From: Nocardia mangyaensis
GTDB taxonomy: Bacteria; Actinomycetota; Actinomycetes; Mycobacteriales; Mycobacteriaceae
Direction of reading: 5' to 3'
Assembly (NCBI RefSeq): GCF_001886715.1
Contig: NZ_CP018082.1
Coordinates: 6,324,001-6,388,000, forward strand
DNA: 64,000 nt
Shown here: in pieces, positions 9,231-18,543 of the stretch
Layout: every line of letters begins with the position of its first letter
How positions within the stretch are numbered: position 1 is the first letter of the stretch
Program-made: the position numbers and the translations under genes
Notes under the pieces: generated by a model
Database searches by the model: none
The model's input: the letters and a program-made list of their open reading frames with translations, nothing else
What the model was told of the DNA's origin: nothing

Positions 9231-9883
9231 GACGCGCTCTCCCACAGCTCGTGCAGGTCGACCGTCCGCCAGACGACCTGATCGGGCCAGGTGCATTGTT
9301 CGGCGGCCGGGTTGCGGACCGCGACAGTCGCGATATCGAGGACCAAGCCCTCGGTGGCGGCGATGCGGCGCAGCCGATCGAAATCCAGACCGCGACTGCG
9401 GGCCAGGTTCAACCGCAAGACACCGGCTTCGGCACCCCACTCACGCACAGCGTGAGCGGACAGCTCGATCGCCTTCTCCGCCGACACCGTCGCCGCGTCG
9501 ACCCCATCGACCATTGCGGCGCCGAAGCTTTCGTGCCAGATCATGCGACCGGACGCGGCGCAGACGGTGAACGCCTCCATCGTCGCCGCCGACCACACCG
9601 TCAGCTTCGGGCCCGTCGCCGCCCTGCGCACAAGGTTGGCACCTGAACTTGCCCAGAGGATTTCGGTCTGTCGCAGACCCTCGTAATCGATACCTGCGAC
9701 TTCCAACAACGCCATCACGTAGCGCTGCGACATTTCTTCGGTCGTGAAGCCGTACTCGGTGGCGAGGCTGTCGAACTCCTCCGTAGTCGCAAAGGTCCAC
9801 AAGTCGGTCAACCGGTCGCGGACCATGTCCTCGGGTGTGGTCGGGGGCGACGGAGCTTTCGAGGTGGTGGGTTGGGTTGTCAT
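9227..9883 (-). CDS. hypothetical soluble protein
   Basis: 218 residues from the ATG at 9883, which has GAGGAG five bases upstream; an ATG at 9901 lies ahead of that site. The N-terminal 25 residues are Thr/Pro-rich. Helical segments follow (R-D-R-L-T-D-L-W-T-F, E-E-M-S-Q-R-Y-V-M-A-L-L), then a region with several Trp and Ala. Its C-terminus is translationally coupled to the lipoprotein gene. No motif suggests a reaction and I do not recognise the family. Confidence 0.7.
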   Translation of the reverse strand: MTTQPTTSKAPSPPTTPEDMVRDRLTDLWTFATTEEFDSLATEYGFTTEEMSQRYVMALLEVAGIDYEGLRQTEILWASSGANLVRRAATGPKLTVWSAATMEAFTVCAASGRMIWHESFGAAMVDGVDAATVSAEKAIELSAHAVREWGAEAGVLRLNLARSRGLDFDRLRRIAATEGLVLDIATVAVRNPAAEQCTWPDQVVWRTVDLHELWESAS

Positions 9884-9909
9884 GGGTTCTCCTCGAGACA
9901 CGTACGGGG

Positions 9910-10824
9910 TCAGAAATCTGGTTCGGCGTGCAGTTGCGCTGACCTGGTCGGGGGTGGCAGGTCATGGGTGTCGCTATCGGCGAGGCCGTGAACGTCGTCG
10001 ACACCGGTCGCGGCGATTGCGGCGTCGATGCGTGCCCCGCCTTCGGATTCCAGAGATGCGGTGTGCCAGGCGTTCTCGGCGGTTGCCGCGAGCAGGTGCG
10101 GGGCAGGCGGTAGTTGATGTGGGGAACTGGCTGTGAGGTCGATGCCGACCATGCGCATCGCCGCGACCCGGACCCGTGCTTCACGCACGCTCGTAAAGTG
10201 GGTGAGCTCACGCCATTGGCGCCCCTGATCGGGTGGCGACTGTTGCTGGATCTGGGTTTGGCGTGAGTGCCAGTGGGTCGGATCGGTGGCCCACCAGCCA
10301 CGGGTTTCGGCTTCGGTGAGGTTGATGGCGGTGGCGACCATCGCCACTCGCAACCACTGCAACCGCAGATGCTGATCCAGCTTCTGCGCTGCTGGTGCGC
10401 TCACCTGGCCGTGGTCGCGGCGGACCGGGCCCACTGCGGCCAGGGTCCACAGTGTGTCGGCCTGGTGGTGTAGCTGGGCGATCAACAGCGACCGCGAGAC
10501 CGGACGGCGAGGAGGCAACGAGGAGGTCCCGGTCGCTTTTCGACCTTCCTGACCAGCTTGGCGTGCATAGTCGATCCAGTTGGCGGGCACCCCGATCGCC
10601 GCGGCCTGTTCGTGGAGGATCCGCCCAGCGATCGAGAGATCCCGCAAGGTCTGAATGCGGCTGTGTGGTTCACGAGCGAGCAGCATCAGATCGACGGTGA
10701 CGTTCTGGATCGCCGCCGCCATCCGTCGATGCACGAGCATCGGAGGTGTCTTGCCGGGGTTGTTGTCCGGCGACGCGGCCAGCGCCGGGCTGGCGGGCTC
10801 GAGTGGTTGGGTGGTGTCAGCCAT
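9910..10824 (-). CDS. member 5 of five-copy unknown paralogue family
   Basis: 304 residues, separated from members 1-4 by three other genes. It carries A-A-A-I-Q-N-V-T, I-G-V-P-A-N-W-I-D-Y-A-R-Q-A-G-Q-E-G-R, a helix with Q-L-H-H-Q-A-D-T-L-W-T-L-A-A-V-G, N-L-T-E-A-E-T-R-G-W-W and R-I-D-A-A-I-A-A-T-G near the end. These match the other four members in the same order. The start overlaps the upstream gene by eight bases. Function unknown. Confidence 0.78.
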   Translation of the reverse strand: MADTTQPLEPASPALAASPDNNPGKTPPMLVHRRMAAAIQNVTVDLMLLAREPHSRIQTLRDLSIAGRILHEQAAAIGVPANWIDYARQAGQEGRKATGTSSLPPRRPVSRSLLIAQLHHQADTLWTLAAVGPVRRDHGQVSAPAAQKLDQHLRLQWLRVAMVATAINLTEAETRGWWATDPTHWHSRQTQIQQQSPPDQGRQWRELTHFTSVREARVRVAAMRMVGIDLTASSPHQLPPAPHLLAATAENAWHTASLESEGGARIDAAIAATGVDDVHGLADSDTHDLPPPTRSAQLHAEPDF

Positions 10825-11380
10825 GGCCGGTCACCGAGTTGATGCGGTAGCTCGACATCCGCCACCCCTGCGACGTCTCTGTCACCGTGGCGGTGACCTG
10901 CATCCGCCGGTAGAGGGTGGTGGAGCCGTCCCGGTGCAGCACATGCTGGGTCACCGTGGCAGTGACCGTCGTCGCGGCGATGTCGGTTTTCGTCTGCTCG
11001 GCGTCGACCAGGGCGGTGACGATGTCGTTGCTGTCGCGCCATCGGGCCCATTCCGGCAGCGGTGCCAATCCGTTCGCCGGACCACTGTTCGCTGCGGCAG
11101 CCAGTTCGCCGGTCACCCACGGTGCGGCGCGGGTCAACCCGGTGCCCGGGCCGGGATCGGTGCGCGGTTGCCAGGAGAACATGGCCGCCAAACCCATCTG
11201 GGTGACGGTCACGGCGTCGGCAGCCGCTGGATCCGGGCCCTCCACGTGGGCGGTACCCGGTGTGTGCGTACCGGGCACAGGTGCGCTGTCCTGCGCGCCG
11301 ACCACCAGCACCGTGGCGACCACGATCAGGACTGTCGCGACACCGAGGGTCACAGCCCAGAGGGGTAGACGGTTCACCAT
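10817..11380 (-). CDS. membrane-anchored VirB8-like/NTF2-fold candidate
   Basis: 187 residues. One N-terminal membrane helix (about residues 7-28, V-T-L-G-V-A-T-V-L-I-V-V-A-T-V) is followed by an outside domain that alternates helices and beta strands and ends in T-V-T-A-T-V-T-Q-H-V, M-Q-V-T-A-T-V-T-E-T-S-Q-G-W-R. This layout is that of VirB8/TcpC-type transfer proteins, which scaffold the channel; the assignment is by architecture, not by a diagnostic motif. ATG at 11,380 has GAGGA six bases upstream, and the peptidoglycan hydrolase ends eight bases earlier. Confidence 0.55.
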   Translation of the reverse strand: MVNRLPLWAVTLGVATVLIVVATVLVVGAQDSAPVPGTHTPGTAHVEGPDPAAADAVTVTQMGLAAMFSWQPRTDPGPGTGLTRAAPWVTGELAAAANSGPANGLAPLPEWARWRDSNDIVTALVDAEQTKTDIAATTVTATVTQHVLHRDGSTTLYRRMQVTATVTETSQGWRMSSYRINSVTGHG

Positions 11381-11387
11381 GGTGTCC

Positions 11388-13040
11388 TCAGCTCATCGTC
11401 GTCGACATCTGGGTGGCCATCGCGAGAATGTTGGCCACATACGGGCGGGTCTGAACTTCGTAATCCGATGAGCCCGTGGGGAATCCGCCCGACCGCAGCA
11501 CCGCGTGTTCGCCGGCGTTGTAGCCGGCGAGATAGAGCTCCACAGCACCGTTGGGAGCCACGACCTTGCCCTGCTCGATCCAGGTATCGACGTGGTCGGC
11601 GATGTCGCACAGATAGCGGGCCTGGCCGATGATCGCGTCGCCGTCTTCCCACACCGACGCGACACCATTACCGTCGGCGTCGATCACATACGGCTGCCCA
11701 TCGGAGGCGAGAGCCGCCGCGGTGCCGGGCAGAAACTGCGCCAGACCTTGCGCACCGGCCGACGAGGTCAACCCGCGCTGAAAACCGGATTCTTTTTTGC
11801 CCTGGGCAGCCAGCAGCGACGCGCTGATTTGCGGGCATACGGTGCCACCCAGCCGATACCACGGATCCAAGTCGGTCGGGACGGTGTTCGGCGCGAGATC
11901 AGCTTCCCCGGCACTGGGTCCGCACTTCGATGCTGTGCTGGTGCCGGGTGGGTTCGTCGCGGCGGACCCGATCGGTGAGCCGTCTGGGTATCCCCCGCCC
12001 AGGGTGGTCACGTGGACATGGTCCATATGGTTGGCGGTGGCCCCGCCCCGGTCTTCCATCAGGTTGGACTCGCCGCTGGCCGCACGGTAGGTCTGGCGCC
12101 AGATCAAATAGTCGATCCGCAGCGCAATGGAGTTGGTGAGAACGAAGTCGGCGATCTGGTCACCGAGGGCTTTACCGTCCCCGGAAGTCGGGTCAGGGAT
12201 CATGATGTCGATCGCCCGGCCGCTGGGATGATCGGGCCGATCATCCTCACGCTGCCCATAGATCTTCTGCACCTGAGGAAACCGTTGAACGATCGTGCGC
12301 GCCAAACGGATCGAGTCAACCTGCAACCCACGCTCTAAGCCGATAGATGCAGGCATTTCGGGCAGCTCGGCGCCCGCCGCCGTACCGGCGCCAGCTACGG
12401 GAGCATCGCTGACTGATGTCGTCGGCGGCGACACCGCGCTCGATGTCGCGACACTGGTGGACTGGTCCACATTTCCTTGGAGCAGCCACGGCATCGGGTC
12501 GATGGCCGTGCCGCCGCCGAATCGCCCTCCTTGGGTCCAGATTTCGAGATGCAAGTGCGCTCCATCTGGGCCTGCCGGGACGGTTTCGCCGTTGTAGCCG
12601 ACCCCGGCGATCAGTTGACCGATACGCACGTTCTGGCCTTGTTCGACGCGGACGTCGTCGGCGAACATGTGCCCGTAGACCGAGGACACGGTTTCGCCGT
12701 CGATGTTGTGGTCGATGACCACCCAGATCCCGAACCCGCTGGCAGCTCCCACCCGCACGACGAGTCCGTCGGCGACCGCGTAGATGGCAGTCTTGGGCGC
12801 GGCGGCGAAATCCTGGCCCTGATGCCTTGTGCCCCAACGCATCCCGAAGCCCGAGGTCAGGGTGTAGCTGCCCTCGGCCATCGGCATCGTCCTCGCGTCG
12901 CCGGTCGCCGACGACGCACCGCTCGGCATCGCCGACGGCGCGCAGCCCCCCTTTTCGGCAACGCCCGCGAAGAGCAGCAGTCCAAGCAGCATCAGGGTCG
13001 CGCCCACGACCGCGACCGTCGCCCGAGCAGCACTACTCAT
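11388..13040 (-). CDS. three-domain peptidoglycan hydrolase (M23 + carboxypeptidase-like + lytic transglycosylase)
   Basis: 550 residues, VirB1-like in role: it should open the cell wall for the transfer channel. An N-terminal membrane helix (about 7-26) anchors it outside. Residues about 57-185 form an M23 endopeptidase with H-x-x-x-D (H73, D77) and H-L-H (H162-H164). Residues about 228-350 look like a D-Ala-D-Ala carboxypeptidase-type fold with H-P-S-G-R-A-I-D-I and M-D-H-V-H. Residues about 385-545 are an SLT transglycosylase with catalytic Glu in K-K-E-S-G-F, then A-G-A-Q-G-L-A-Q-F-L-P and Y-L-A-G-Y-N-A-G. Ser/Thr/Pro-rich linkers join the domains. Three different wall-cutting domains in one protein is more than most conjugative hydrolases carry. 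Confidence 0.88.
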   Translation of the reverse strand: MSSAARATVAVVGATLMLLGLLLFAGVAEKGGCAPSAMPSGASSATGDARTMPMAEGSYTLTSGFGMRWGTRHQGQDFAAAPKTAIYAVADGLVVRVGAASGFGIWVVIDHNIDGETVSSVYGHMFADDVRVEQGQNVRIGQLIAGVGYNGETVPAGPDGAHLHLEIWTQGGRFGGGTAIDPMPWLLQGNVDQSTSVATSSAVSPPTTSVSDAPVAGAGTAAGAELPEMPASIGLERGLQVDSIRLARTIVQRFPQVQKIYGQREDDRPDHPSGRAIDIMIPDPTSGDGKALGDQIADFVLTNSIALRIDYLIWRQTYRAASGESNLMEDRGGATANHMDHVHVTTLGGGYPDGSPIGSAATNPPGTSTASKCGPSAGEADLAPNTVPTDLDPWYRLGGTVCPQISASLLAAQGKKESGFQRGLTSSAGAQGLAQFLPGTAAALASDGQPYVIDADGNGVASVWEDGDAIIGQARYLCDIADHVDTWIEQGKVVAPNGAVELYLAGYNAGEHAVLRSGGFPTGSSDYEVQTRPYVANILAMATQMSTTMS

Positions 13041-13122
13041 CGCGACACCACCGAGTGAGGGCGAATCTCGCGGGTGTGAGAGCTCGAGGTGTGGTTTCGC
13101 TGACGACCGGGTTGCACGGTGC

Positions 13123-14853
13123 TCATCGCGGATTCACCGACCCACCGGAGGTGTGGCCGAGGTTGTCGAAGCGGCGGTTGGTGTTGTGGATATCGGAGTC
13201 GCGTTCGGTGGGGGTGAACACCATCCGAAACGGAATGCCGGGCTCGTCGGCTTCACCGGTCTTGAGCAGGTAACACCCTGTGCCCGGCGGTATTTCACGT
13301 CGGGTGGCATCGAGGTCGTCGTCGCTGGGTGGGCGCGGCGCCGCCCAGGAGGTGACCAACAATTTCTCGGTGTCGGTCATCCCGGCCACCGCGGCGATGC
13401 GGTTGGCTTCTTCGGGACCGACCGGGCCGATGATCTTCGCGCGGGCGCGTTCGAAGAACCCGAGCGCTTTCGCTTGGGCGGCTGGCGAATCGAAGGCGGC
13501 GAGGTCTTTGATGGTGTGGGAACACATGATCAGCCCGGTGGCCAAGGGCCGGTTGAGTCGGGTCAGCGCGTCGACGCGGTCGACCATGAATTCACCGACG
13601 CCGAGCACACGCCAGATCTCGTCCATCACGACCTCGAACGTCCGTGCCGGGGCCAGGCCCGCGTCGGCGAGGGCGTGAGCGGCGGCGACCGCACCGAACC
13701 CGTCCGACCAGCACGTCATCAGCACGGCTGCCAGCAGTTTGGTGTCGCCTTCGGGGATGCGGGAGATGTCGATGCAGATCGCGGGACTCGACAGATCCAA
13801 CCGGGTCGAGGTGGGTCCGTTGAAGATCGCTCCGAACGGGCCTTCGACCAGGGCGCGCATCGACCGGCGCAGCGTTTTCGTCGCGGCGCGGTAGGAGATG
13901 TCGTCGTCTTCTTCGGCGAACGCGCGCAGCCGCTCGCCTCCTGCCGAGATCACTGCGAGCAGGTTCTCCAGCAATGGCGGCTTCTGGTGGGTGAAACCAC
14001 CGGTTGGGCTGTAGAGCTCCCGTAAACCAGCGGCGAGCAGGACTTCCTCGTAGTCTGCGACCCGAGCGCCGCGCACCAACTCGATCAGCCCGGCAACGAT
14101 GTTGATCTGCCCAGCTTCGACCCGCGCCACAACCTGGCGACGCTGATCAGCATCGGACAGCTCGGCGATGACAGCGCCCAGGGCGCCGACATCGAGGGGG
14201 TTGATGGTTCCGTGACCGTAGCCGACGTCGACGACCTGCCCACCGAGGCGCTCGACCAGGTCGCGGTATTCGCCTTTGGTGTCGCCCATGCACAGCACGG
14301 TCTCCCCCGCCGCGACAGCACCCGCGACGATGCGTCGGATCAGCGAGGACTTGCCGAAGCCGTTCAGTGCCAGCACGAACGCGATCGGCGCGGTGATGAA
14401 CCCGCGCAGAAACCACGACATGGGATCGAAATGCACCGGGGCGCCGGTGATGTAGTGACTGCCCACCGGCACACCCGCGGTCGGGGCGCTCGCCCCGACG
14501 CAGAACGGCCACAACCCAGCCACCTGCACCGTCGTCGCACGCCACTCCGGTGTGCGTGGCACCACCGACGCCCGGCCACCGCCCGCGCCGGCGTAGCCCC
14601 GGTCGGTCAACACCGGTGCGATCAGATCGAACCCGTCACCGGCGGTGCCGTCGCGGCGCCGTGACGCGGTCGCGCGTCTGTGATCGTCGCTGGAGAGCAT
14701 CATGCGTGCCCGCCATCCCCGCAGGCCTCCGCTGCGCACGGCTGTCATCTCGACTTCAGCGCGGCGGGCGCTGCTCAGGACACTGATGCCCTCGAAGAGT
14801 TCGGTCTTCGCGGGCTTGTCTCGACGAGGGGAACCTCCCGGGTACCGGTTCAT
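13123..14853 (-). CDS. VirB4-like conjugation ATPase
   Basis: 576 residues. This is the motor ATPase of the secretion apparatus at the membrane's inner face. It shows Walker A L-N-G-F-G-K-S-S at about residue 162-169, then M-G-D-T-K-G-E-Y-R-D-L (VirB4/TraC signature), Walker B V-V-M-D-E-I-W-R-V-L and a sensor-like M-C-S-H-T-I-K-D-L. The N-terminal domain of longer VirB4 proteins is short here; the neighbouring SCO6880-family protein may supply it. Coupled to that gene by ATGA at 14,850-14,853. Confidence 0.88.
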   Translation of the reverse strand: MNRYPGGSPRRDKPAKTELFEGISVLSSARRAEVEMTAVRSGGLRGWRARMMLSSDDHRRATASRRRDGTAGDGFDLIAPVLTDRGYAGAGGGRASVVPRTPEWRATTVQVAGLWPFCVGASAPTAGVPVGSHYITGAPVHFDPMSWFLRGFITAPIAFVLALNGFGKSSLIRRIVAGAVAAGETVLCMGDTKGEYRDLVERLGGQVVDVGYGHGTINPLDVGALGAVIAELSDADQRRQVVARVEAGQINIVAGLIELVRGARVADYEEVLLAAGLRELYSPTGGFTHQKPPLLENLLAVISAGGERLRAFAEEDDDISYRAATKTLRRSMRALVEGPFGAIFNGPTSTRLDLSSPAICIDISRIPEGDTKLLAAVLMTCWSDGFGAVAAAHALADAGLAPARTFEVVMDEIWRVLGVGEFMVDRVDALTRLNRPLATGLIMCSHTIKDLAAFDSPAAQAKALGFFERARAKIIGPVGPEEANRIAAVAGMTDTEKLLVTSWAAPRPPSDDDLDATRREIPPGTGCYLLKTGEADEPGIPFRMVFTPTERDSDIHNTNRRFDNLGHTSGGSVNPR

Positions 14854-16322
14854 CCCGAGACCCGCTCGGAAATGGAGGCGTGTTCGGGCAAGATCAACCC
14901 GATCCCGAGCGAGGCAGCGAATCCGGCGGCCTGGTAGCCGTAGCAGCGGCGCACCGTCAAACGCGACGCCGCCGCCATTCCTTTGACCGAGGCCTCGATT
15001 CCGGGCAGGTCAGCGTCGAGGTGATCGGTCACCGTCACCAACACCCCGAACCGGGTCAACCCAGCCCCGCGCGCTTGCTCCTCCCGCGCGGCCGAGGTAT
15101 TACCGACCCGGATCCGCGCCGCCGCCGACGAAATCCCCCGCTCGGTCTGCTCGGCGGCAACAGCGTCGCGGAAGTCCGAATCCACCAACGACGTCGCTTC
15201 CGCAGCTGAATGCAAGCGGTAGACGATCGCGACCCGTTTGCGAGGCAGGTCCGGGCGCGGACGCAACAGCTCTTCGAGGACGGTTTCCATCACCGCCCCG
15301 CGGGGTGCACCATCCATTTCCCAGGTGATCGAGCGGGCGCCGTCGTGGACGTAGTGATCCCAGCGATCGTGGTGGGCGAGCGGGCCGACCGAGTCCCACG
15401 ACTGCGACTGAACGATCTGAGCTCCTGCAGCTTCGACGTCACGTTGGGAAGCGAGATCGAATCGGCTCCGGACCAACCCGAGCACCTCCCACGCGTGCAG
15501 GGGCGTGGCGGGCAAGCCGGCGCGGGCGAGCTGAGACAGCACCGATTGCAGTCGTTGCCCGATCTCGCGGGCCTGCTCCGCCTGGTCACGGCGGATGCGG
15601 CCTTTGCCGATCGCCCGGTAGGTGATCGCGATACGAGCCTCGATCCGCACCCCGACCCCGCCGCTGTCGGCGGCGGCTTCCTTCATCACCGCTGTGGCGA
15701 AGTCAGGGGCGTTCGGGCGGATCAGCCGGGTGACTTCCCGGGTTTGCTTCAACCGGGTCTCGACGGTGTTGTCCAGCACCGCGGTCACCGCGACGACTTC
15801 TCCGCCACGGCTCTGCGAAGCCAGGAATTGGCCGAATCCATCGACCCAGGAATCGATTTGGGCCTGGTCGACGAGTTCCTTACCGCGCGGGATCACCCGC
15901 ACGATCACCGTGTAGTGATCGCTACGCCGGATATGCAGCATCGCGAACCGCTTCCCACCCGGGGTCTCGTACTCGGTCAGGCGTGAATCAGCCAACAGCC
16001 CAGGCAATTTCGCCAGCCCTGGTAGCCGGGAGAACCGCCCGGACCGGTAGGTCAGCTCGCCGCGAGAACGAGCGCGGGCGAACTGGACCCGAAGCAGCAA
16101 CAGTTCCCACCCGGTGCGCCCGTTGCGCGTCACCGCCAGCGGCACGAACACCACCGCCGCACCGAGCAGGACGGCCCCGGCGAATTCCAGGGAACGGGTG
16201 ATCATGAACGACACCATCACCGTGATGACCAAGCCGAGCCCGAGGAGCGAAACCCCCCACGTCAGACCGAAGAAACCGGCCGAGCGAGGCTGTTCCCAGC
16301 GCCCATACATCCGTGTGCTCAT
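14850..16322 (-). CDS. SCO6880-family type IV secretion protein
   Basis: 490 residues. Two adjacent membrane helices near residues 18-38 and 45-63 (PrgI/VirB3-like) are followed by a large cytoplasmic region (R-S-D-H-Y-T-V-I-V-R-V, V-D-G-F-G-Q-F-L-A-S-Q, I-A-I-T-Y-R-A). This is the pattern I recall for the actinobacterial SCO6880 family, which pairs with a VirB4 ATPase and resembles a VirB3 plus VirB4 N-terminal fusion. It overlaps both neighbours by ATGA, so VirB4-like, SCO6880 and VirB6-like subunits are translated as a coupled block. Confidence 0.82.
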   Translation of the reverse strand: MSTRMYGRWEQPRSAGFFGLTWGVSLLGLGLVITVMVSFMITRSLEFAGAVLLGAAVVFVPLAVTRNGRTGWELLLLRVQFARARSRGELTYRSGRFSRLPGLAKLPGLLADSRLTEYETPGGKRFAMLHIRRSDHYTVIVRVIPRGKELVDQAQIDSWVDGFGQFLASQSRGGEVVAVTAVLDNTVETRLKQTREVTRLIRPNAPDFATAVMKEAAADSGGVGVRIEARIAITYRAIGKGRIRRDQAEQAREIGQRLQSVLSQLARAGLPATPLHAWEVLGLVRSRFDLASQRDVEAAGAQIVQSQSWDSVGPLAHHDRWDHYVHDGARSITWEMDGAPRGAVMETVLEELLRPRPDLPRKRVAIVYRLHSAAEATSLVDSDFRDAVAAEQTERGISSAAARIRVGNTSAAREEQARGAGLTRFGVLVTVTDHLDADLPGIEASVKGMAAASRLTVRRCYGYQAAGFAASLGIGLILPEHASISERVSG

Positions 16323-17737
16323 CGCCGGACCTCCCCGGGACCGAGCGCATCCGGATCCATCGGCGACGACTCCGGAATCGAGCTTTGAGCTGCCGCCGAG
16401 ATACCTTGCAATGCGCCGACGGTGAGTTGGGCGCCCAACATCGCCGCACCCGCAGGGCCTGCCCCCATCGCACCCGCAGCGGCCGCACCACTCGAACCAC
16501 CGGCACCCGCTGCAGAAGCCCCACCAGCGCGCGCGCCACCCCCCACCGCACCTGCTGACATAGATCCGCCGCCACCTGGCGCGGAGCCTGTCCCACCAGA
16601 CGTCGTTCCCGAACTCGCTGCCATCGGCCGCGCCCCACCAGCACCACTCGGCCCAGACGGCGTTGAACCTGCCCGGCTCGATGATCCGGCCGATGAACCA
16701 GAATTTTCAGCCTCGGACATCTTTCTGGCCTGCGATCCGCCGCTGCCGACAGCCGACATCGCGATGCCGGCGCCAGCGCCGGCCAACGCTGATGCCGCTC
16801 CGCCTCCGCCACCGAGCGTGGCCACTGCCGGTGCGATCAAGCGGATCAGCGCAGGGAGCACGATCACGCTCATCACCATCAAGATCACTCCCAGCAAGAT
16901 CATCTGGGGATCTGGCTCGTCGCCACTACCGGTGACCGTGAACGCGATCGCATAGACCAACGCCCCCACCGGCTTCCACAGCACGAACGCCAGCGACCAC
17001 GCCACCAACCGCTTGTAGGCTTGCGAACCGGGCCCGGTCCCCGACGCCGCTGCCGCCATCGGAATCACCGCAACAACCACAACCAGCAGGGCTTGTCGAA
17101 CGACCAGCATGACGAGCTGAACCAACATACTGATCAAGCCGAGCACGGTGAGAACGAGCAGGATTCCGGGGCCGAGGTTGACCGTGATCCGTTGATCGGC
17201 GATGCGCCCGACAGCGGTATCGAGGTCACCGCGAGCGGCGTCGAAGACGACCCAGTCTGCGAATTCGTCGCCAGCCGTCGTCGCGACGGTGATCAACACG
17301 CCGAAGGTCATTGCGCCGAACGTCGCTCGCGCCAACATCAGGAAGCTCTCCTGAGCTTCCCCCGCTGCGGCACCACGCTTGGCTAAAGCCAGCCGCGCGG
17401 CCGCGAATATGATCCCGGCTGTCAGCAGCACCACTTGTAGACCGCTGGTGTACTCGCGGATCTGGGCGAGTACCGGGGCGGGCTGTCCCTGGGAGGTGGT
17501 TAGCTCCGGCGACGGAAACGTCGTCCACCACGCCATTACCATCCGCAGCGCAGAAACGAGACTCTCGACGAGATCGGCGACAATGCTGTCGATTACCGAA
17601 TCGCCCGCTGCGTTTACAGCGGCGCTGCCGAGCTGACATACCTCCTTCACTCCGGGTAGTGCTACACACGCAATATCGGGAAGCTCAGCGCGGACACCCC
17701 CTCCTGTCGGCGTAGGCAAAGCGAGAACCCTGGTCAT
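16319..17737 (-). CDS. VirB6/TrbL-like polytopic membrane protein
   Basis: About 472 residues from the ATG at 17,737, which overlaps the upstream stop as ATGA and has GGGA six bases upstream; the open frame extends to 18,220 but covers the upstream gene. Five to seven hydrophobic helices are visible between residues about 45 and 310 (for example V-V-L-L-T-A-G-I-I-F-A-A-A, I-L-L-V-L-T-V-L-G-L-I-S-M-L-V). A low-complexity Gly/Ser/Ala tail of about 150 residues follows. This is the usual plan of the channel-forming VirB6/TrbL subunit. Confidence 0.82.
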   Translation of the reverse strand: MTRVLALPTPTGGGVRAELPDIACVALPGVKEVCQLGSAAVNAAGDSVIDSIVADLVESLVSALRMVMAWWTTFPSPELTTSQGQPAPVLAQIREYTSGLQVVLLTAGIIFAAARLALAKRGAAAGEAQESFLMLARATFGAMTFGVLITVATTAGDEFADWVVFDAARGDLDTAVGRIADQRITVNLGPGILLVLTVLGLISMLVQLVMLVVRQALLVVVVAVIPMAAAASGTGPGSQAYKRLVAWSLAFVLWKPVGALVYAIAFTVTGSGDEPDPQMILLGVILMVMSVIVLPALIRLIAPAVATLGGGGGAASALAGAGAGIAMSAVGSGGSQARKMSEAENSGSSAGSSSRAGSTPSGPSGAGGARPMAASSGTTSGGTGSAPGGGGSMSAGAVGGGARAGGASAAGAGGSSGAAAAGAMGAGPAGAAMLGAQLTVGALQGISAAAQSSIPESSPMDPDALGPGEVRR

Positions 17738-18531
17738 CGCTGATCCCATTTCCCGAATCCCGCCGTTGACAAGGTGGGGGTGGCGGGGCGCCAGAGACTT
17801 GCGGGGTCGTCGGGGACGCGGATGCGCCAATCGCCCTCGACCCAGACCATGGGCCAGGTCGCGATCGCGTAACCACTCGTAGAACGGACCGCGAGCTGAA
17901 CCACGGCCAGGTCCTCGCGGTAGCCCGGCTGGACCCGTACCCCTTCGGGGACGGTGACGTAGCGTGCCATGTTCGGGTCGCTGGTGCGAGAGCGGGCGAA
18001 CTGGTCGATCAACGTATCGCCGCCGCCGTAAAAGCGGTCCCGAACTACCTTTCGCCAGATCGGGTCCGGCGCGGTGTAAACCCGCCCAATCGCGTCCATC
18101 GCCGCCAACGCAGCACCTTGCGGCGTGCGGGCGAACCCCGCTGCCACACCGGCGTCGATGCGTGCAGGGCCGTCGCTGCCCGAGACCGGCACTGCCGCGC
18201 CGTCCCAGATCCGCTGCCACTGCAATCGAGCCGGTGCCGCGGTCAGGAAATCCGATCGCGTCGGCTCGGTCCGATCCTGGGCGGTTTGCGGCAACGCCGT
18301 ACCGGATTCTTCAGCCGGGACTTCGAGACGGTTGCCGAACATGTCGACCGTTGGCGGGCGCACAGCTGCCGGTGTCGTCGGTGGCGTGACGGTCGTCGTA
18401 GGTTGTCCGCTGTGTGCGGGGGGTTGGGCGGTGTCGGCTTGGTCGCCACTGGTGACGGTTAGGACGAACACGACGATCACCACAGCGGCGATGATGCTGA
18501 GCAAAATGAGCAGGGTTCGAGTCGAACGCAT
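17734..18531 (-). CDS. membrane-anchored VirB8-like protein
   Basis: 265 residues with one N-terminal membrane helix (about 6-26) and a Thr/Pro linker. The outer domain has W-Q-R-I-W-D-G-A-A-V-P-V-S-G-S-D-G-P, G-V-A-A-G-F-A-R-T-P-Q-G-A-A-L-A-A and W-V-E-G-D-W-R-I-R-V-P. The next gene (18,544-19,188) repeats these three segments, so the two are paralogues. They resemble actinobacterial conjugation proteins with an NTF2-like fold; I recall a DUF8175-type family but cannot confirm it. GAGGA lies about nine bases before the ATG. Confidence 0.6.
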   Translation of the reverse strand: MRSTRTLLILLSIIAAVVIVVFVLTVTSGDQADTAQPPAHSGQPTTTVTPPTTPAAVRPPTVDMFGNRLEVPAEESGTALPQTAQDRTEPTRSDFLTAAPARLQWQRIWDGAAVPVSGSDGPARIDAGVAAGFARTPQGAALAAMDAIGRVYTAPDPIWRKVVRDRFYGGGDTLIDQFARSRTSDPNMARYVTVPEGVRVQPGYREDLAVVQLAVRSTSGYAIATWPMVWVEGDWRIRVPDDPASLWRPATPTLSTAGFGKWDQR

Positions 18532-18543
18532 CAGAACTAGTCC

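Noticed and set aside
16319..18220. 633-codon form of the VirB6-like gene
   Set aside because: N-terminal part is a shadow of the VirB8-like gene; ATG at 17,737 gives an ATGA overlap.
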